Source: Marinobacterium aestuarii (GTDB lineage: Bacteria > Pseudomonadota > Gammaproteobacteria > Pseudomonadales > Balneatricaceae). Taken from it: a stretch of 64,000 bases of DNA. Below, in pieces: positions 17,585 to 26,051 of the stretch. A program made the position numbers and the translations under genes. The first letter of the stretch is position 1; each line of letters begins with the position of its first letter. The stretch spans positions 2,480,001 through 2,544,000 of the forward strand of contig NZ_CP015839.1 of assembly GCF_001651805.1 (NCBI RefSeq), in the 5' to 3' direction. Under the pieces are notes generated by a model. It was not told the DNA's origin. It saw only the letters and a list, made by a program, of their open reading frames with translations, and searched no databases.

Positions 17585-18577
17585 TCAGGGCGCCGCGGGC
17601 GAGAGGTTGCTTTCGCCCAGGGTATTCCAGCCGCGATAGTCATTCACATTGTCGCGGGTAATGAGTTCGGGCCTGATCAGAATGCGCTGCGCTGCAAGGG
17701 TGTCGCCGCGCAGCAGCTGCAGCCCGGTATCCACGGCGCGCTCGGCAATACGTCCTGGAAACTGGGCGGCGCTGGCTTCGAGCAGGCTGCTGGCGCTTTT
17801 CAGCTGATCGAAGGCGGCGGGGGAGCCGTCGATACTGACGATGACAAAGTTGCTGCGCCCGGCCTGATGGGCGGCTTGCTCTGCGCCCAGCGCCGAGGGG
17901 TCATTGATCGTAAAGACGCCCTGGATATCAGGGTAGGCAGTCATAAGCGCCGTCATTTTTTCGAGTCCGCCTTCCCGGGCACCGCCTCCGTTCTCGCGGT
18001 CGGATAGCACTTCAATGCCGGCAAAGGCCGCCAGCGCGTCGTGACAGCCCTGCACCCGTTCGAGCACCGAGGACACCGCCGGACCGTTGATGATGACTAC
18101 CTTGCCCGTGCCGCCAATGCGCTGTGCCAGGTAGTCGCAGGCCAGGGTTCCGGCCAGGCGATTGTCCGTGGTGATGGTGGCATCGGCGCCGGCGGCCTCC
18201 ACATCCACCGCAATCACTCGGATGCCGGCTTCGCGGGCGCGCTGTACCGCAGGCGCGATGCCGTCGCGGTCCGCCGCCGACAGCAGGATCAGCTGCACAC
18301 CGTCGCTGATAAAGGCATCGATCTGGCGCACCTGGCGGGGCAGGTCATAGGCGCTGGAGACCACCTGTACCCGTACCTGGCTGCCGCCGAGTTCCCGCGC
18401 ACGCCTTTCGGCACCCCGGGCGATTTCAACGAAGTAGGGGTTACCCAGGTCGGATACCGAGATGCCGATGGAGGTCAGCGCCCTGGTTGCGGGCTGCGGG
18501 TTTGAGTCGCCTTGCGCCTGCGTAATAGGGCACAGCAGCAGCGCAGCAAGCAGCGCCAGGGGCTTGAAAGCGGGCAT
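17585..18577 (-). CDS. Orphan periplasmic sugar-binding protein, RbsB family
   Basis: 330 residues with a signal peptide (about residues 1-21, cleaved near T-Q-A-Q). The type I periplasmic-binding fold shows S-V-S-D-L-G-N-P-Y-F, I-L-L-S-A-A-D-R-D-G-I, T-T-D-N-R-L-A-G and T-I-N-D-P-S-A-L-G-A. AGGAG precedes the ATG. No permease or ATPase gene is adjacent; the frc importer further upstream already has its own binding protein. It may serve another importer or act as a ligand-presenting partner of a sensor kinase, as TorT does for TorS. Confidence 0.85.
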   Translation of the reverse strand: MPAFKPLALLAALLLCPITQAQGDSNPQPATRALTSIGISVSDLGNPYFVEIARGAERRARELGGSQVRVQVVSSAYDLPRQVRQIDAFISDGVQLILLSAADRDGIAPAVQRAREAGIRVIAVDVEAAGADATITTDNRLAGTLACDYLAQRIGGTGKVVIINGPAVSSVLERVQGCHDALAAFAGIEVLSDRENGGGAREGGLEKMTALMTAYPDIQGVFTINDPSALGAEQAAHQAGRSNFVIVSIDGSPAAFDQLKSASSLLEASAAQFPGRIAERAVDTGLQLLRGDTLAAQRILIRPELITRDNVNDYRGWNTLGESNLSPAAP

Positions 18578-18620
18578 GGCGATCTCCTGTGCTGTGATGG
18601 GTGAATCGGGATTCGAAAAT

Positions 18621-18669
18621 GGTAATGGGTAATGGGTAATGGGTGATTGGTAATTCGTAGTGGGTGAAT
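18621..18669. repeat. Degenerate tandem heptamer repeat (GGTAATG)n
   Basis: Three perfect GGTAATG units are followed by degenerate ones (GGTGATT, GGTAATT, then a broken unit and GGTGAAT). It lies in the leader of the orphan binding-protein gene. Confidence 0.7.
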
Positions 18670-18756
18670 CCTAATTGGGTTGCTAGCGGCATTAAACCAT
18701 TGTCGGGATGCTAAGCGTAGCGCCTTGTTGAACAGGGCGCTGTGCGGTTTTCGGGT

Positions 18757-19185
18757 TCAGGCGGCAAGAATCTGATTGAATTCGAGCTTTTCACCACCGG
18801 GGCCGCGAATGGAAAAGTAGCGACAGCCATGGCGCCAGAAGGGCAGCCTAATGGGGGCGTGCTGCAGGGTTTCGAACCCGGCGGCGCGAATATCGGCGAA
18901 GGCCCGGTCGATATCCGCCACCGAAAAGGCGATATGGTCGATATGACCATCGTGACGACGGCCAATCTCGGCACGCTCCTCATCCGGTAGCAGGTACAGC
19001 TCGATGACCATATTGGCCCGCTGCACCATCAGGGCGGTCACAGGGCCCTTGCTATCGTCAAAGGTTTTTTCCATGACGCATTCAAACCCCAGGCGGGCAT
19101 AAAAGGCGCGGGAGGCTTCGAGGTCCGTGACCGGAACACCGAGGTGCTGAATGCCAAGGAAGTTGTTATCAAGCAGGGTGGTCAT
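18757..19185 (-). CDS. VOC-family (glyoxalase-like) protein
   Basis: 142 residues forming two beta-alpha-beta-beta-beta modules of the vicinal oxygen chelate superfamily. The N-terminal H-L-G-V-P-V-T-D-L-E-A-S-R-A-F-Y and the central H-I-D-H-I-A-F-S-V-A-D-I are clear. Metal-ligand candidates are His14, Glu58, His83 and Glu135 (approximate). It is likely cytoplasmic and is separated from frcA by a terminator, so it is probably expressed on its own. Function could be glyoxalase or isomerase/epimerase-like; it cannot be fixed here. Confidence 0.8.
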   Translation of the reverse strand: MTTLLDNNFLGIQHLGVPVTDLEASRAFYARLGFECVMEKTFDDSKGPVTALMVQRANMVIELYLLPDEERAEIGRRHDGHIDHIAFSVADIDRAFADIRAAGFETLQHAPIRLPFWRHGCRYFSIRGPGGEKLEFNQILAA

Positions 19186-19221
19186 GCTCTGGGTGTCCTG
19201 ACAGGGGGGGCTGATTGCAAT

Positions 19222-19257
19222 GCAAAAAATAAAAAGGCGCGGCCTTGCGACCGCACC
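19222..19257 (-). terminator. Terminator of the frc operon
   Basis: On the minus strand a 9-bp stem with two G-U pairs (GGTGCGGTC / GGCCGCGCC, GCAA tetraloop) is followed by TTTTTATTTTTT. It lies just after the frcA stop. Confidence 0.9.
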
Positions 19258-19265
19258 AAACTGGT

Positions 19266-20063
19266 TCAGGCGGCGTAGGCGCCGGCGGGGTGATCTTCAG
19301 GGTTCAGAGCGCCGGTCATAATGGCCACCGCCTCGGACATGGTGTGCGTATCGGGCTTGATGATGGCGATGCGTTTGCCCAGGCGATGGATATGAATCCG
19401 GTCGGCCACTTCAAACACATGGGGCATGTTATGGCTGATCAGAATCACCGGCAGGCCCTTGGCGCGCACATCGTTGATCAGGTTCAGTACCCGGCGCGAC
19501 TCCTTCACACCCAGGGCGGCCGTGGGTTCATCCATGATGACCACATGGCGGGCAAAGGCGGCGGCCCGGGCTACGGCAACCCCCTGACGCTGTCCACCGG
19601 ACAGGGTTTCCACCGCCTGGTTGATATTCTGGATGGTCAGCAGGCCCAGCTCTGCCAGTTTGGCCTTGGCTTCATCGTGCATGCCCTTCTTGTCGAGCAT
19701 GCGGAACACCGACCCCAGGATGCCGGGGCGACGGCGCTCGCGACCCAGGAACATGTTGTCGGCGATGTCCAGCGAAGGCGATACGGCCAGGTTCTGGTAC
19801 ACGGTTTCGATGCCAAGAGCGCGGGCGTCCATCGGGCTCTTGAAGTGAATGGGCTTGCCGTCCAGGGTGATCTCGCCTTCATCGGGCACCAGGGCACCGG
19901 ACAGTGCCTTGATCAGGGAGGATTTGCCGGCACCGTTGTCACCGATAATGGCGAGTACTTCACCTGCATGCAGGTCGAAGTCGGTATGGTCGATGGCGGT
20001 GACATGGCCGTAGCGTTTTACCAGCCCCCGGGCCTGGAATACGATTTTCTTGTCGGTAGTCAT
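19266..20063 (-). CDS. frcA: Fructose-type sugar ABC transporter ATPase (FrcA-like)
   Basis: A single-domain, 265-residue ATPase. It shows Walker A G-D-N-G-A-G-K-S, the signature L-S-G-G-Q-R-Q-G and Walker B V-V-I-M-D-E-P-T. Its length separates it from the usual double-domain RbsA-type sugar ATPases and matches FrcA of Sinorhizobium. It starts 3 bp after the permease stop. It powers import of fructose (possibly also mannose or ribose) through FrcBC. Confidence 0.85.
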   Translation of the reverse strand: MTTDKKIVFQARGLVKRYGHVTAIDHTDFDLHAGEVLAIIGDNGAGKSSLIKALSGALVPDEGEITLDGKPIHFKSPMDARALGIETVYQNLAVSPSLDIADNMFLGRERRRPGILGSVFRMLDKKGMHDEAKAKLAELGLLTIQNINQAVETLSGGQRQGVAVARAAAFARHVVIMDEPTAALGVKESRRVLNLINDVRAKGLPVILISHNMPHVFEVADRIHIHRLGKRIAIIKPDTHTMSEAVAIMTGALNPEDHPAGAYAA

Positions 20064-20066
20064 GAT

Positions 20067-21143
20067 TTATACCTTCCGGATCCATTGATCGACGCCAACG
20101 GCGACAATAATCAGTGCGCCAACGGTAAACTCCTGCCAGAGCACATCCACACCGGCCAGGGCCAGGCCATTGCGGAACACGCCGACCACCAGGGCGCCCA
20201 TCAGGGTGCCGAAGATCGAGCCGCGACCGCCAAAGAGGCTGGTGCCACCGATGACGACGGCGGTGATGCTGTCGAGGTTGGCCATCATGCCGGCCTGGGG
20301 GCTGACCGAGCCGATACGGCCGATAAGCACCCAGGCGGCAATGGCACAGAGCACACCGGCCACCACATACACGGACATCAGCACACGATCGGTACGAATC
20401 CCTGCCAGTTTGGCGGAATCGGGATCATCACCGGTGGCGTAAACATGCTTGCCCCAGGCGGTCCATTTGAGGGCATACCAGACGACGACGAAGAGCCCCA
20501 GCATCAGCAGTGAGCCGTAGGTCAGGCGGGCGCCGAAGATATCGATGGCCGTACCTGTCCAGTGCAGCAGGGGGGCGACGGCTTCAATTTCCTGGGAACG
20601 GATGGTTTCGCTCTGCGAATACCAGAGGTTGAGTGCAAAGAAGATGTTCCAGGTACCCAGGGTGACGATAAAGGGCGGCAGGCGGAAGCGGGTTACCAGC
20701 AGGCCGTTTATCCAGCCGGTCACGGCGCCGGCGATCAGGCCTATGCTCAGGGCCATGCCTGACGGCAGTCCCACCTCAACGGCCATGCGGCCCATGATGA
20801 CGGAGGTCAGTACCATCACGGCCCCGACGGACAGGTCGATACCGGCGGTGAGGATAATCAGGGTCTGGGCGATCCCCAGTACACCGATGATCGTGACCTG
20901 CTGCAGGATCAGGGACAGGTTAAAGGGGTCGAGAAAGCGGCTGCCAATAATCGAGCTAAAGATCGCAATGGCGGCGAGCAGTACTATGGTCGGAGCGGCG
21001 ACCGGGTACTTGTGAAAAAACTGATGGAGTCTGTCAGCCAGGGAGACCTGTGCGCCCTTGAAGGTCGCGAAGTCGCCGCCGGCGGCATTGGCGACCTTTT
21101 CATGGTCAGCCGTCTGCACTTTGGCATTCTGCGTAGTGGTCAT
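20067..21143 (-). CDS. frcC: Fructose-type sugar ABC permease (FrcC-like)
   Basis: 358-residue inner-membrane permease of the RbsC family, with about 8-10 hydrophobic segments. Characteristic stretches are L-T-A-G-I-D-L-S-V-G-A and the C-terminal I-G-G-T-S-L-F-G-G-R-G-S-I-F-G-T. An N-terminal cytoplasmic extension of about 50 residues precedes the first helix. It follows frcB after a gap holding a strong hairpin. Confidence 0.85.
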   Translation of the reverse strand: MTTTQNAKVQTADHEKVANAAGGDFATFKGAQVSLADRLHQFFHKYPVAAPTIVLLAAIAIFSSIIGSRFLDPFNLSLILQQVTIIGVLGIAQTLIILTAGIDLSVGAVMVLTSVIMGRMAVEVGLPSGMALSIGLIAGAVTGWINGLLVTRFRLPPFIVTLGTWNIFFALNLWYSQSETIRSQEIEAVAPLLHWTGTAIDIFGARLTYGSLLMLGLFVVVWYALKWTAWGKHVYATGDDPDSAKLAGIRTDRVLMSVYVVAGVLCAIAAWVLIGRIGSVSPQAGMMANLDSITAVVIGGTSLFGGRGSIFGTLMGALVVGVFRNGLALAGVDVLWQEFTVGALIIVAVGVDQWIRKV

Positions 21144-21211
21144 AGCGAGAACCTATTGTTGTTGGCAGGCCGCAAGAGAACGGGGGCTTTTATACGGCAG
21201 TAGCTCTGTTC

Positions 21212-21244
21212 CCGGGTCAGGCGGCTAAAGGTCGCCTGACCCGG
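21212..21244 (-). promoter_or_regulatory. Intercistronic hairpin after frcB
   Basis: Perfect 12-bp stem CCGGGTCAGGCG / CGCCTGACCCGG with a 9-nt loop, 8 bp after the frcB stop and without a T-run. It probably protects the frcB transcript end, giving more binding protein than permease. Confidence 0.6.
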
Positions 21245-21251
21245 TGGGCTA

Positions 21252-22265
21252 TCAGCCCCAGCAGAGTTCCAGGCCTTCAGCGGAGGTTTTGGACGACACG
21301 CCCTCAACCGGCTGGTCGGTGATCAGTTCAACACCGGTATTGACGAAGTCCAGACCTTCAGAGGCCTGCGGCTTGGTGCCGGTCTTGGCGAATTCGATAA
21401 CGGCGTCCACGCCCATGGAGGCCATGAGCAGCGGGAACTGCATGGAGGTGGCCCCGATAACGCCATCCTGGACGTTGCTCACACCGGGGCAGCCGCCATC
21501 CACCGACACGATCAGCACGTCGGTCTTGCCAACCGCCTTGAGGGCCTGATAGGCACCGGCCGCCGCCGGTTCGTTGATGGTGTATACAACATTGATGCCG
21601 GGGTCCTTCTGCATCAGGTTTTCCATGGCGGTGCGGCCGCCTTCTTCGGCCCCCTGAGTCACTTCGTTGCCGATGATGCGCGGATCGGTTTCGTCACCCA
21701 TCTTTTTAGGGTCATTCAGATCAATACCGAAGCCCTGCAGGAAGCCCTGGTCACGGGCGACATCCACGGTGATGGCGCTGCTGTTCAGATCCAGCATGGC
21801 GATCTTGGCGCTGTCGGCCTTGTCGCCCAGCTGTGCCCTGGCCCACTCACCGATGAGTACACCGGCCTTGAAATTGTCGGTGGCGAAGGTCGCATCCGCG
21901 GCGCTGGCGGGGGACAGCGGGGTATCCAGGGCGATCACCAGCAGGCCGGCTTCGCGGGCACGCTCAACTGCCGGCACTATGGCGACAGGGTCGCTCGGGG
22001 TCAGCAGAATGCCTTTGGCGCCGGCGGCGATCAGGTTCTCGATGGCCTGAACCTGGGAATCATTGTCGCCATCGAACTTGCCGGAAAAGGACAGCAGCTT
22101 GATGCCTTCGGCTTCGGCTTTCTGTTCGGCACCCTTGCGCATCTTGACGAAAAACGGGTTGGTGTTGGTCTTGGTGATCAGGCCGACGATGGTCTGCTCG
22201 GCGGCGAAGGTGAAGGGAGAGGCGACGGCGATGGCGATGGCGAGAGCACTGAGTTGCTTTTTCAT
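21252..22265 (-). CDS. frcB: Fructose-type periplasmic binding protein (FrcB-like)
   Basis: 337 residues, signal peptide ending near T-F-A-A. The type I periplasmic-binding fold shows [27 protein letters not shown] and [10 protein letters not shown]. The protein ends in C-W-G, a feature I recall from FrcB. GGAG precedes the ATG. It heads the frcBCA operon. Fructose is the best substrate guess, supported by the GH32 enzyme and fructokinase in this window. Confidence 0.82.
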   Translation of the reverse strand: MKKQLSALAIAIAVASPFTFAAEQTIVGLITKTNTNPFFVKMRKGAEQKAEAEGIKLLSFSGKFDGDNDSQVQAIENLIAAGAKGILLTPSDPVAIVPAVERAREAGLLVIALDTPLSPASAADATFATDNFKAGVLIGEWARAQLGDKADSAKIAMLDLNSSAITVDVARDQGFLQGFGIDLNDPKKMGDETDPRIIGNEVTQGAEEGGRTAMENLMQKDPGINVVYTINEPAAAGAYQALKAVGKTDVLIVSVDGGCPGVSNVQDGVIGATSMQFPLLMASMGVDAVIEFAKTGTKPQASEGLDFVNTGVELITDQPVEGVSSKTSAEGLELCWG

Positions 22266-22395
22266 GATGGAACTCCAATTGTTGTTTTTGTGTTGCTGTA
22301 CTCGGTAGGGTCATTAGAGAACCGCTGCATGAACACCGAATGTCGGCCAAAAGCCGTGCTGTTAACAATTGAAACAAGGGTGCTGGGAGAAAGGG

Positions 22396-22423
22396 GTGAA
22401 AAGTGAAAAGTGAAAAGCGAAAG
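22396..22423. repeat. Tandem heptamer repeat (GTGAAAA)n
   Basis: Three perfect GTGAAAA units and a fourth degenerate one (GCGAAAG). They lie between frcB and the hybrid kinase gene. Just beyond, at 22460-22499, an imperfect 18-bp direct repeat (TACGAAT-T/G-CCGGGAA) occurs twice. Confidence 0.65.
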
Positions 22424-22537
22424 GGAGAGCAAGAGCAGGCCAGGTAGCCTGAATGAGTTTACGAATTCCGGGAATGAAGCTACGAATGCCGGGAAATGAG
22501 CCCCAGGTGAATGTCGAGGATATGCCGGCGGTAAGGC

Positions 22538-25060
22538 CTATGCCTGCAAGGCGGTGGCGATGGCCCGGGCCAGGCTGTCCAGCCGATAGGGCTTGGCGAT
22601 AAAGCTGCTGTGCGCTGCCAGCCCATAGCGTTTGCTGAGCTGATCCCGTGGCAGGCCGGACGCCAGAATACAGGGCAGCCCAGGCCACTGTTGCTGCAGC
22701 GTCTGGCGCAGCTGGATGCCGGTCTGGCCGGTGCCCAGGTTAATATCGCTCAGCACCAGGTCGGGCAGGGGGTTGGCCTGCAGCCACGCCAGGGCCTCTT
22801 CGGCACTGCGGCACGCCAGGGGCTCGTAACCGAGTTCTGCCAGCATGTCTTCCACCGCCTGCAGCACCAGATGATCATCTTCCACCAGCAGTACAAGCTC
22901 GCCGTTGCCCTGTGGGCGGGGCCCATTGGGCACAGTGTCCTTCGGGGCCCTGGCCGCGCTGTGGCGCGGCAGGCTGATACGGATGCAGGTACCCTGGCCG
23001 GGCACGCTTTGGATATCGATATCACCACCGGATTGCTTGACGAAACCGTACACCATGCTAAGCCCAAGGCCGCTGCCCTGACCCACGTCCTTGGTGGTGA
23101 AGAAGGGGTCGAATACCCGCTCCAGCAGCTCTTCCGGAATCCCGTTGCCGGTGTCCCGCACTTCGATTTGCACGCGCGCAGGACGATCGGCCGCGCTGGC
23201 GTCGTCGATGCCGCTGACTACACGGGTACTGAAGCTCAGGGTGCCGCCGTCGGGCATAGCGGCGCTGCTGTTCAGGGCCAGGTTGAGCAGGGCGTTTTCG
23301 AGCTGGCCGGGGTCGACATAGATCCAGTCATCGCACGCCTCGAGCCGGGTTTGAATGTCGATATGGGGCCCAACGCTGTATTCCACCAGATCCATCATGC
23401 CGTCGATCAGGGCATTGAGCTGCTGTGTTTCCGGATGCAGCTGCTGCTTGCGGGAAAATGCCAGCAGCCGTTGCACCAGGCTGGCGCCACGCTCGGCAGC
23501 GGCCAGTGCGCGCTGGCTATAGCGGCTGACCTTGTCGCCCAGGTCTGGCTGCTGCTCCAGCAGCTGCAGGTTGCCGATGACGGCGGCCAGCAGGTTGTTG
23601 AAGTCGTGGGAGATGCCGCCGGTGAGCTGCCCCAGGACTTCCATTTTTTGTGCCTGGCGCAACTGGGATTCTATGGTCTTGCGGTCCGTATGATCGCTGT
23701 AGAGGGTGACAAAACCGCCGTCGGGCATGGGCTGGCTGCGAAATTCGATCACACGGCCATCTTGGTAGTAGCGCTCAAAGCGAATAGCCTGTTCCGGGCG
23801 TTGCAGGTTGGTTTGGGTCATGTCCAGCTGGCGATTGTCCAGGGTGCGGTTGCTGTGGGCATTGCGCGCCATCAGGTTCTGTACGTGATCCAGCGACAGA
23901 TCGCGGCGTATCTCACCGGCGGGCAGGTCGAAGATACTCAGATAACGCGGGTTCCAGGCAATCAGGCGTTGCTCTCGGTCGAATACACTGAGGCCGTCGT
24001 TGATATTGTCGAACACCGTTTGCAGCAGGCGTTGCTGTTTTTGCAGGTTTTCCGCCATGGATTGCAGTTCGCGGCTGTTTTCACGAAAAACGTTAAAGGC
24101 CCGGGCCAGGCTGCCGATCTCATCGCGCCGCTGCACCGCAGGCGTCGCCTGCTCGGTAACGCCTGAAGCCAGGCGTGTCATCAGCCGCGTCACGGCCTTG
24201 AGGTTGTGGGTCATGGTGAGTACCAGGGTGGCGCCGGCGGCGAGTGCCAGCAGGGCCACCAGGCTGATCCAGAGTATGCGCACCTTGCCCTGGTCGATGG
24301 TTGCGGCCAGGGCGCCGTGCTGGAGCTCAAAACGGCTTTGCAGGCTGTCGACGAAGGCCTTGACCTCGGTGGACAGCTGTTCGGAGATGGCGCGCACTGC
24401 CGCCAGCAGATAGGCCTGACGCTGTTTGACGTCGAGTTGCTGGTGGCGCAGCTCGAATATCTGCTGAGCCTGGCTGTGCAGGGGCGTGTCTTTTTCGATG
24501 CGGGCGTCAAAGCGCTGCTCTATCAGCGCCAGTTCGCGTGAAGACGCAGAGGCGGCGGCCAGCAGCTGATCGATGGCCTGGCTGTTGCTTTCATTCAGGC
24601 TCGCGGTGTTGGCGCCGGGGCTGCCAATCTGCTGTAGCTGGTACAGCAGCTGGCGCAGGTCTTCGCGCTGGAACAGCTCCTGCTGGGTCAGGGAAATCAG
24701 TTCGTCCAGGGTGGCATAGAGCTTTTCGAGCAGGCTGCGCAGGGCCGGCGCCGAGGTGAGGTGGCGAATGCGGCCGGCCAGGTTCTTGAGCTGCTCGACG
24801 CGCTGCTGCAGCTGCTGGCGGTCGTGCTGCAGTTGAAAGGGGGCCGATGCCTCGGCGACGAAGGGCGCCAGCGACGCCAGGCTGGCGGTGCGTTCGGCTA
24901 GCTCCAGTGAGTGGGAGATATCCGGCAGTATTTCGTCGCGCAGGCGCTCCAGCGATTGTTCGGTATCGCTCAGGCCACGCCAGCCGACGATGGCCAGGGC
25001 AAGGGCGGCCAGGGTGATGCAGGCAAAGGCGAGCAGCAGGCGGGCGCGGGCACTGTACAT
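22538..25060 (-). CDS. Hybrid sensor histidine kinase with TorS-like periplasmic helical sensor
   Basis: 840 residues. One membrane helix lies near residues 7-27. A long, mostly helical, Gln/Leu-rich periplasmic part follows (about 30-270), resembling the TorS sensor bundle. A second membrane helix (about 270-290), HAMP and a PAS domain (D-N-I-N-D-G-L-S-V-F-D) come next. HisKA carries the phospho-His near 480 (G-G-I-S-H-D-F-N-N-L-L). A HATPase (G-S-G-L-G-L-S-M-V-Y-G) and a C-terminal receiver with Asp near 770 (L-V-L-S-D-I-N-L-G) complete it. Unlike TorS it lacks an Hpt domain. It sits 3 bp after the OmpR-type regulator gene, its likely target. Confidence 0.85.
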   Translation of the reverse strand: MYSARARLLLAFACITLAALALAIVGWRGLSDTEQSLERLRDEILPDISHSLELAERTASLASLAPFVAEASAPFQLQHDRQQLQQRVEQLKNLAGRIRHLTSAPALRSLLEKLYATLDELISLTQQELFQREDLRQLLYQLQQIGSPGANTASLNESNSQAIDQLLAAASASSRELALIEQRFDARIEKDTPLHSQAQQIFELRHQQLDVKQRQAYLLAAVRAISEQLSTEVKAFVDSLQSRFELQHGALAATIDQGKVRILWISLVALLALAAGATLVLTMTHNLKAVTRLMTRLASGVTEQATPAVQRRDEIGSLARAFNVFRENSRELQSMAENLQKQQRLLQTVFDNINDGLSVFDREQRLIAWNPRYLSIFDLPAGEIRRDLSLDHVQNLMARNAHSNRTLDNRQLDMTQTNLQRPEQAIRFERYYQDGRVIEFRSQPMPDGGFVTLYSDHTDRKTIESQLRQAQKMEVLGQLTGGISHDFNNLLAAVIGNLQLLEQQPDLGDKVSRYSQRALAAAERGASLVQRLLAFSRKQQLHPETQQLNALIDGMMDLVEYSVGPHIDIQTRLEACDDWIYVDPGQLENALLNLALNSSAAMPDGGTLSFSTRVVSGIDDASAADRPARVQIEVRDTGNGIPEELLERVFDPFFTTKDVGQGSGLGLSMVYGFVKQSGGDIDIQSVPGQGTCIRISLPRHSAARAPKDTVPNGPRPQGNGELVLLVEDDHLVLQAVEDMLAELGYEPLACRSAEEALAWLQANPLPDLVLSDINLGTGQTGIQLRQTLQQQWPGLPCILASGLPRDQLSKRYGLAAHSSFIAKPYRLDSLARAIATALQA

Positions 25061-25063
25061 GCT

Positions 25064-25792
25064 TTAAAGCCGACTGATCTGGGCGTGGAAACAGTAACCC
25101 AGGCCGCGTTCGGTACGAATGTAACGGGGCTGACGCGGGTTGGGTTCAAGCTTGCGCCGCAGGCGCAGAATCAGTACATCAATGGTGCGATCGAAGACTT
25201 CGCTGTTGTCGCCGCGGGTCATTTCCAGCAGCTGGTCCCGCGTCAGGATGCGATTGGGTGCCTTGACCAGGGCTTCAAGCAGATTGAATTCACCGTAGGT
25301 CAGTTCAACGCCGCTGCCATCGCTGCGCTGCAACTGGCGCGCGGTGAGATCCAGTACCCAGTCGCCAAAGGCCAGGCGCTGGTGGCTGTGCAGATCCTCG
25401 GGCTTGGCCATGATGCCTGCGGAGCGGCGCAGCAAGGCCCGCACCCGCGCCAGCAGTTCGCGCACGTTAAAGGGCTTCATCAGAAAGTCGTCGGCGGCCA
25501 GTTCCAGCCCCAGGATGCGGTCGGTCTCGTCGCCCTTGCCGGTGAGCATCATGATGGGAATGCCGGATTCGGCCCGCAGTCCGCGCGCCAGTTGCATGCC
25601 GTCTTCTCCCTTGAGGCGCAGGTCCAGAATCACCAGGGAAAAGGCCGATTGCGCCAGTGCCTGCTGCATTTCTGTGCCATTGGTGACCGCCAGGGCGTCG
25701 AAGCCGTTGTCATCCAGCAGGTCGTGCAGCAGGTCCCGCATGTCCGCTTCGTCATCGACGATAAGAATTTTCTGGCGTGCTGTTTCCGTCAT
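25064..25792 (-). CDS. OmpR-family response regulator
   Basis: 242 residues. The receiver has D14-D15 and phospho-acceptor Asp57; the C-terminal winged helix ends in R-Y-I-R-T-E-R-G-L-G-Y. The start at 25792 (M-T-E-T-A-R-Q) is chosen because upstream in-frame codons add a long unrelated stretch that overlaps the divergent promoter region. Paired with the hybrid kinase at 22538-25060. Its targets are unknown; frcBCA is the nearest candidate operon. Confidence 0.88.
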   Translation of the reverse strand: MTETARQKILIVDDEADMRDLLHDLLDDNGFDALAVTNGTEMQQALAQSAFSLVILDLRLKGEDGMQLARGLRAESGIPIMMLTGKGDETDRILGLELAADDFLMKPFNVRELLARVRALLRRSAGIMAKPEDLHSHQRLAFGDWVLDLTARQLQRSDGSGVELTYGEFNLLEALVKAPNRILTRDQLLEMTRGDNSEVFDRTIDVLILRLRRKLEPNPRQPRYIRTERGLGYCFHAQISRL

Positions 25793-25977
25793 AGATCGCT
25801 GTCCGTTGGCCCGTTGCGTTCTTGTGATACCACAGAATAGGCCAGATCGTATTTCAAATGTTTCAATAATATGCGGCTGCATCAGGGCTTTGTGGCGCAA
25901 AAAAGGCGGCCGGATGTGCGTTACGGCGCCGGAGGCGGGAGCATTATACGTCTTGTTCATTTTTACGCGCTTCGTTA

Positions 25978-26006
25978 TTGACAACGTTGTCTAGTGGTAA
26001 TATTGT
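25978..26006 (+). promoter_or_regulatory. Sigma-70 promoter of the sucrose/fructoside operon
   Basis: TTGACA (25978-25983), 17 bp, TATTGT (26001-26006). Expected start near 26012. Operator copies cover the -35 box and the start point, so repression by the LacI protein encoded just downstream is likely. Confidence 0.75.
25980..25991. promoter_or_regulatory. LacI-type operator O1
   Basis: Perfect 12-bp palindrome GACAACGTTGTC overlapping the -35 element. Confidence 0.8.
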
Positions 26007-26008
26007 TT

Positions 26009-26020
26009 GTCAACGTTGTC
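26009..26020. promoter_or_regulatory. LacI-type operator O2
   Basis: GTCAACGTTGTC, one base different from O1, centred 29 bp downstream of it and overlapping the expected start point. Confidence 0.7.
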
Positions 26021-26051
26021 TTTTGGCGGTAAACGCTCAGGTTGTGCTCCG

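Noticed and set aside
22610-24166. 518-codon open frame antisense to the hybrid kinase
   Set aside because: Shadow of a long GC-rich kinase gene; no start signal or motif.
26007-26051. Upstream TTG start for the LacI repressor
   Set aside because: It lies before the predicted transcription start and inside operator O2; the HTH begins naturally at the ATG at 26052.
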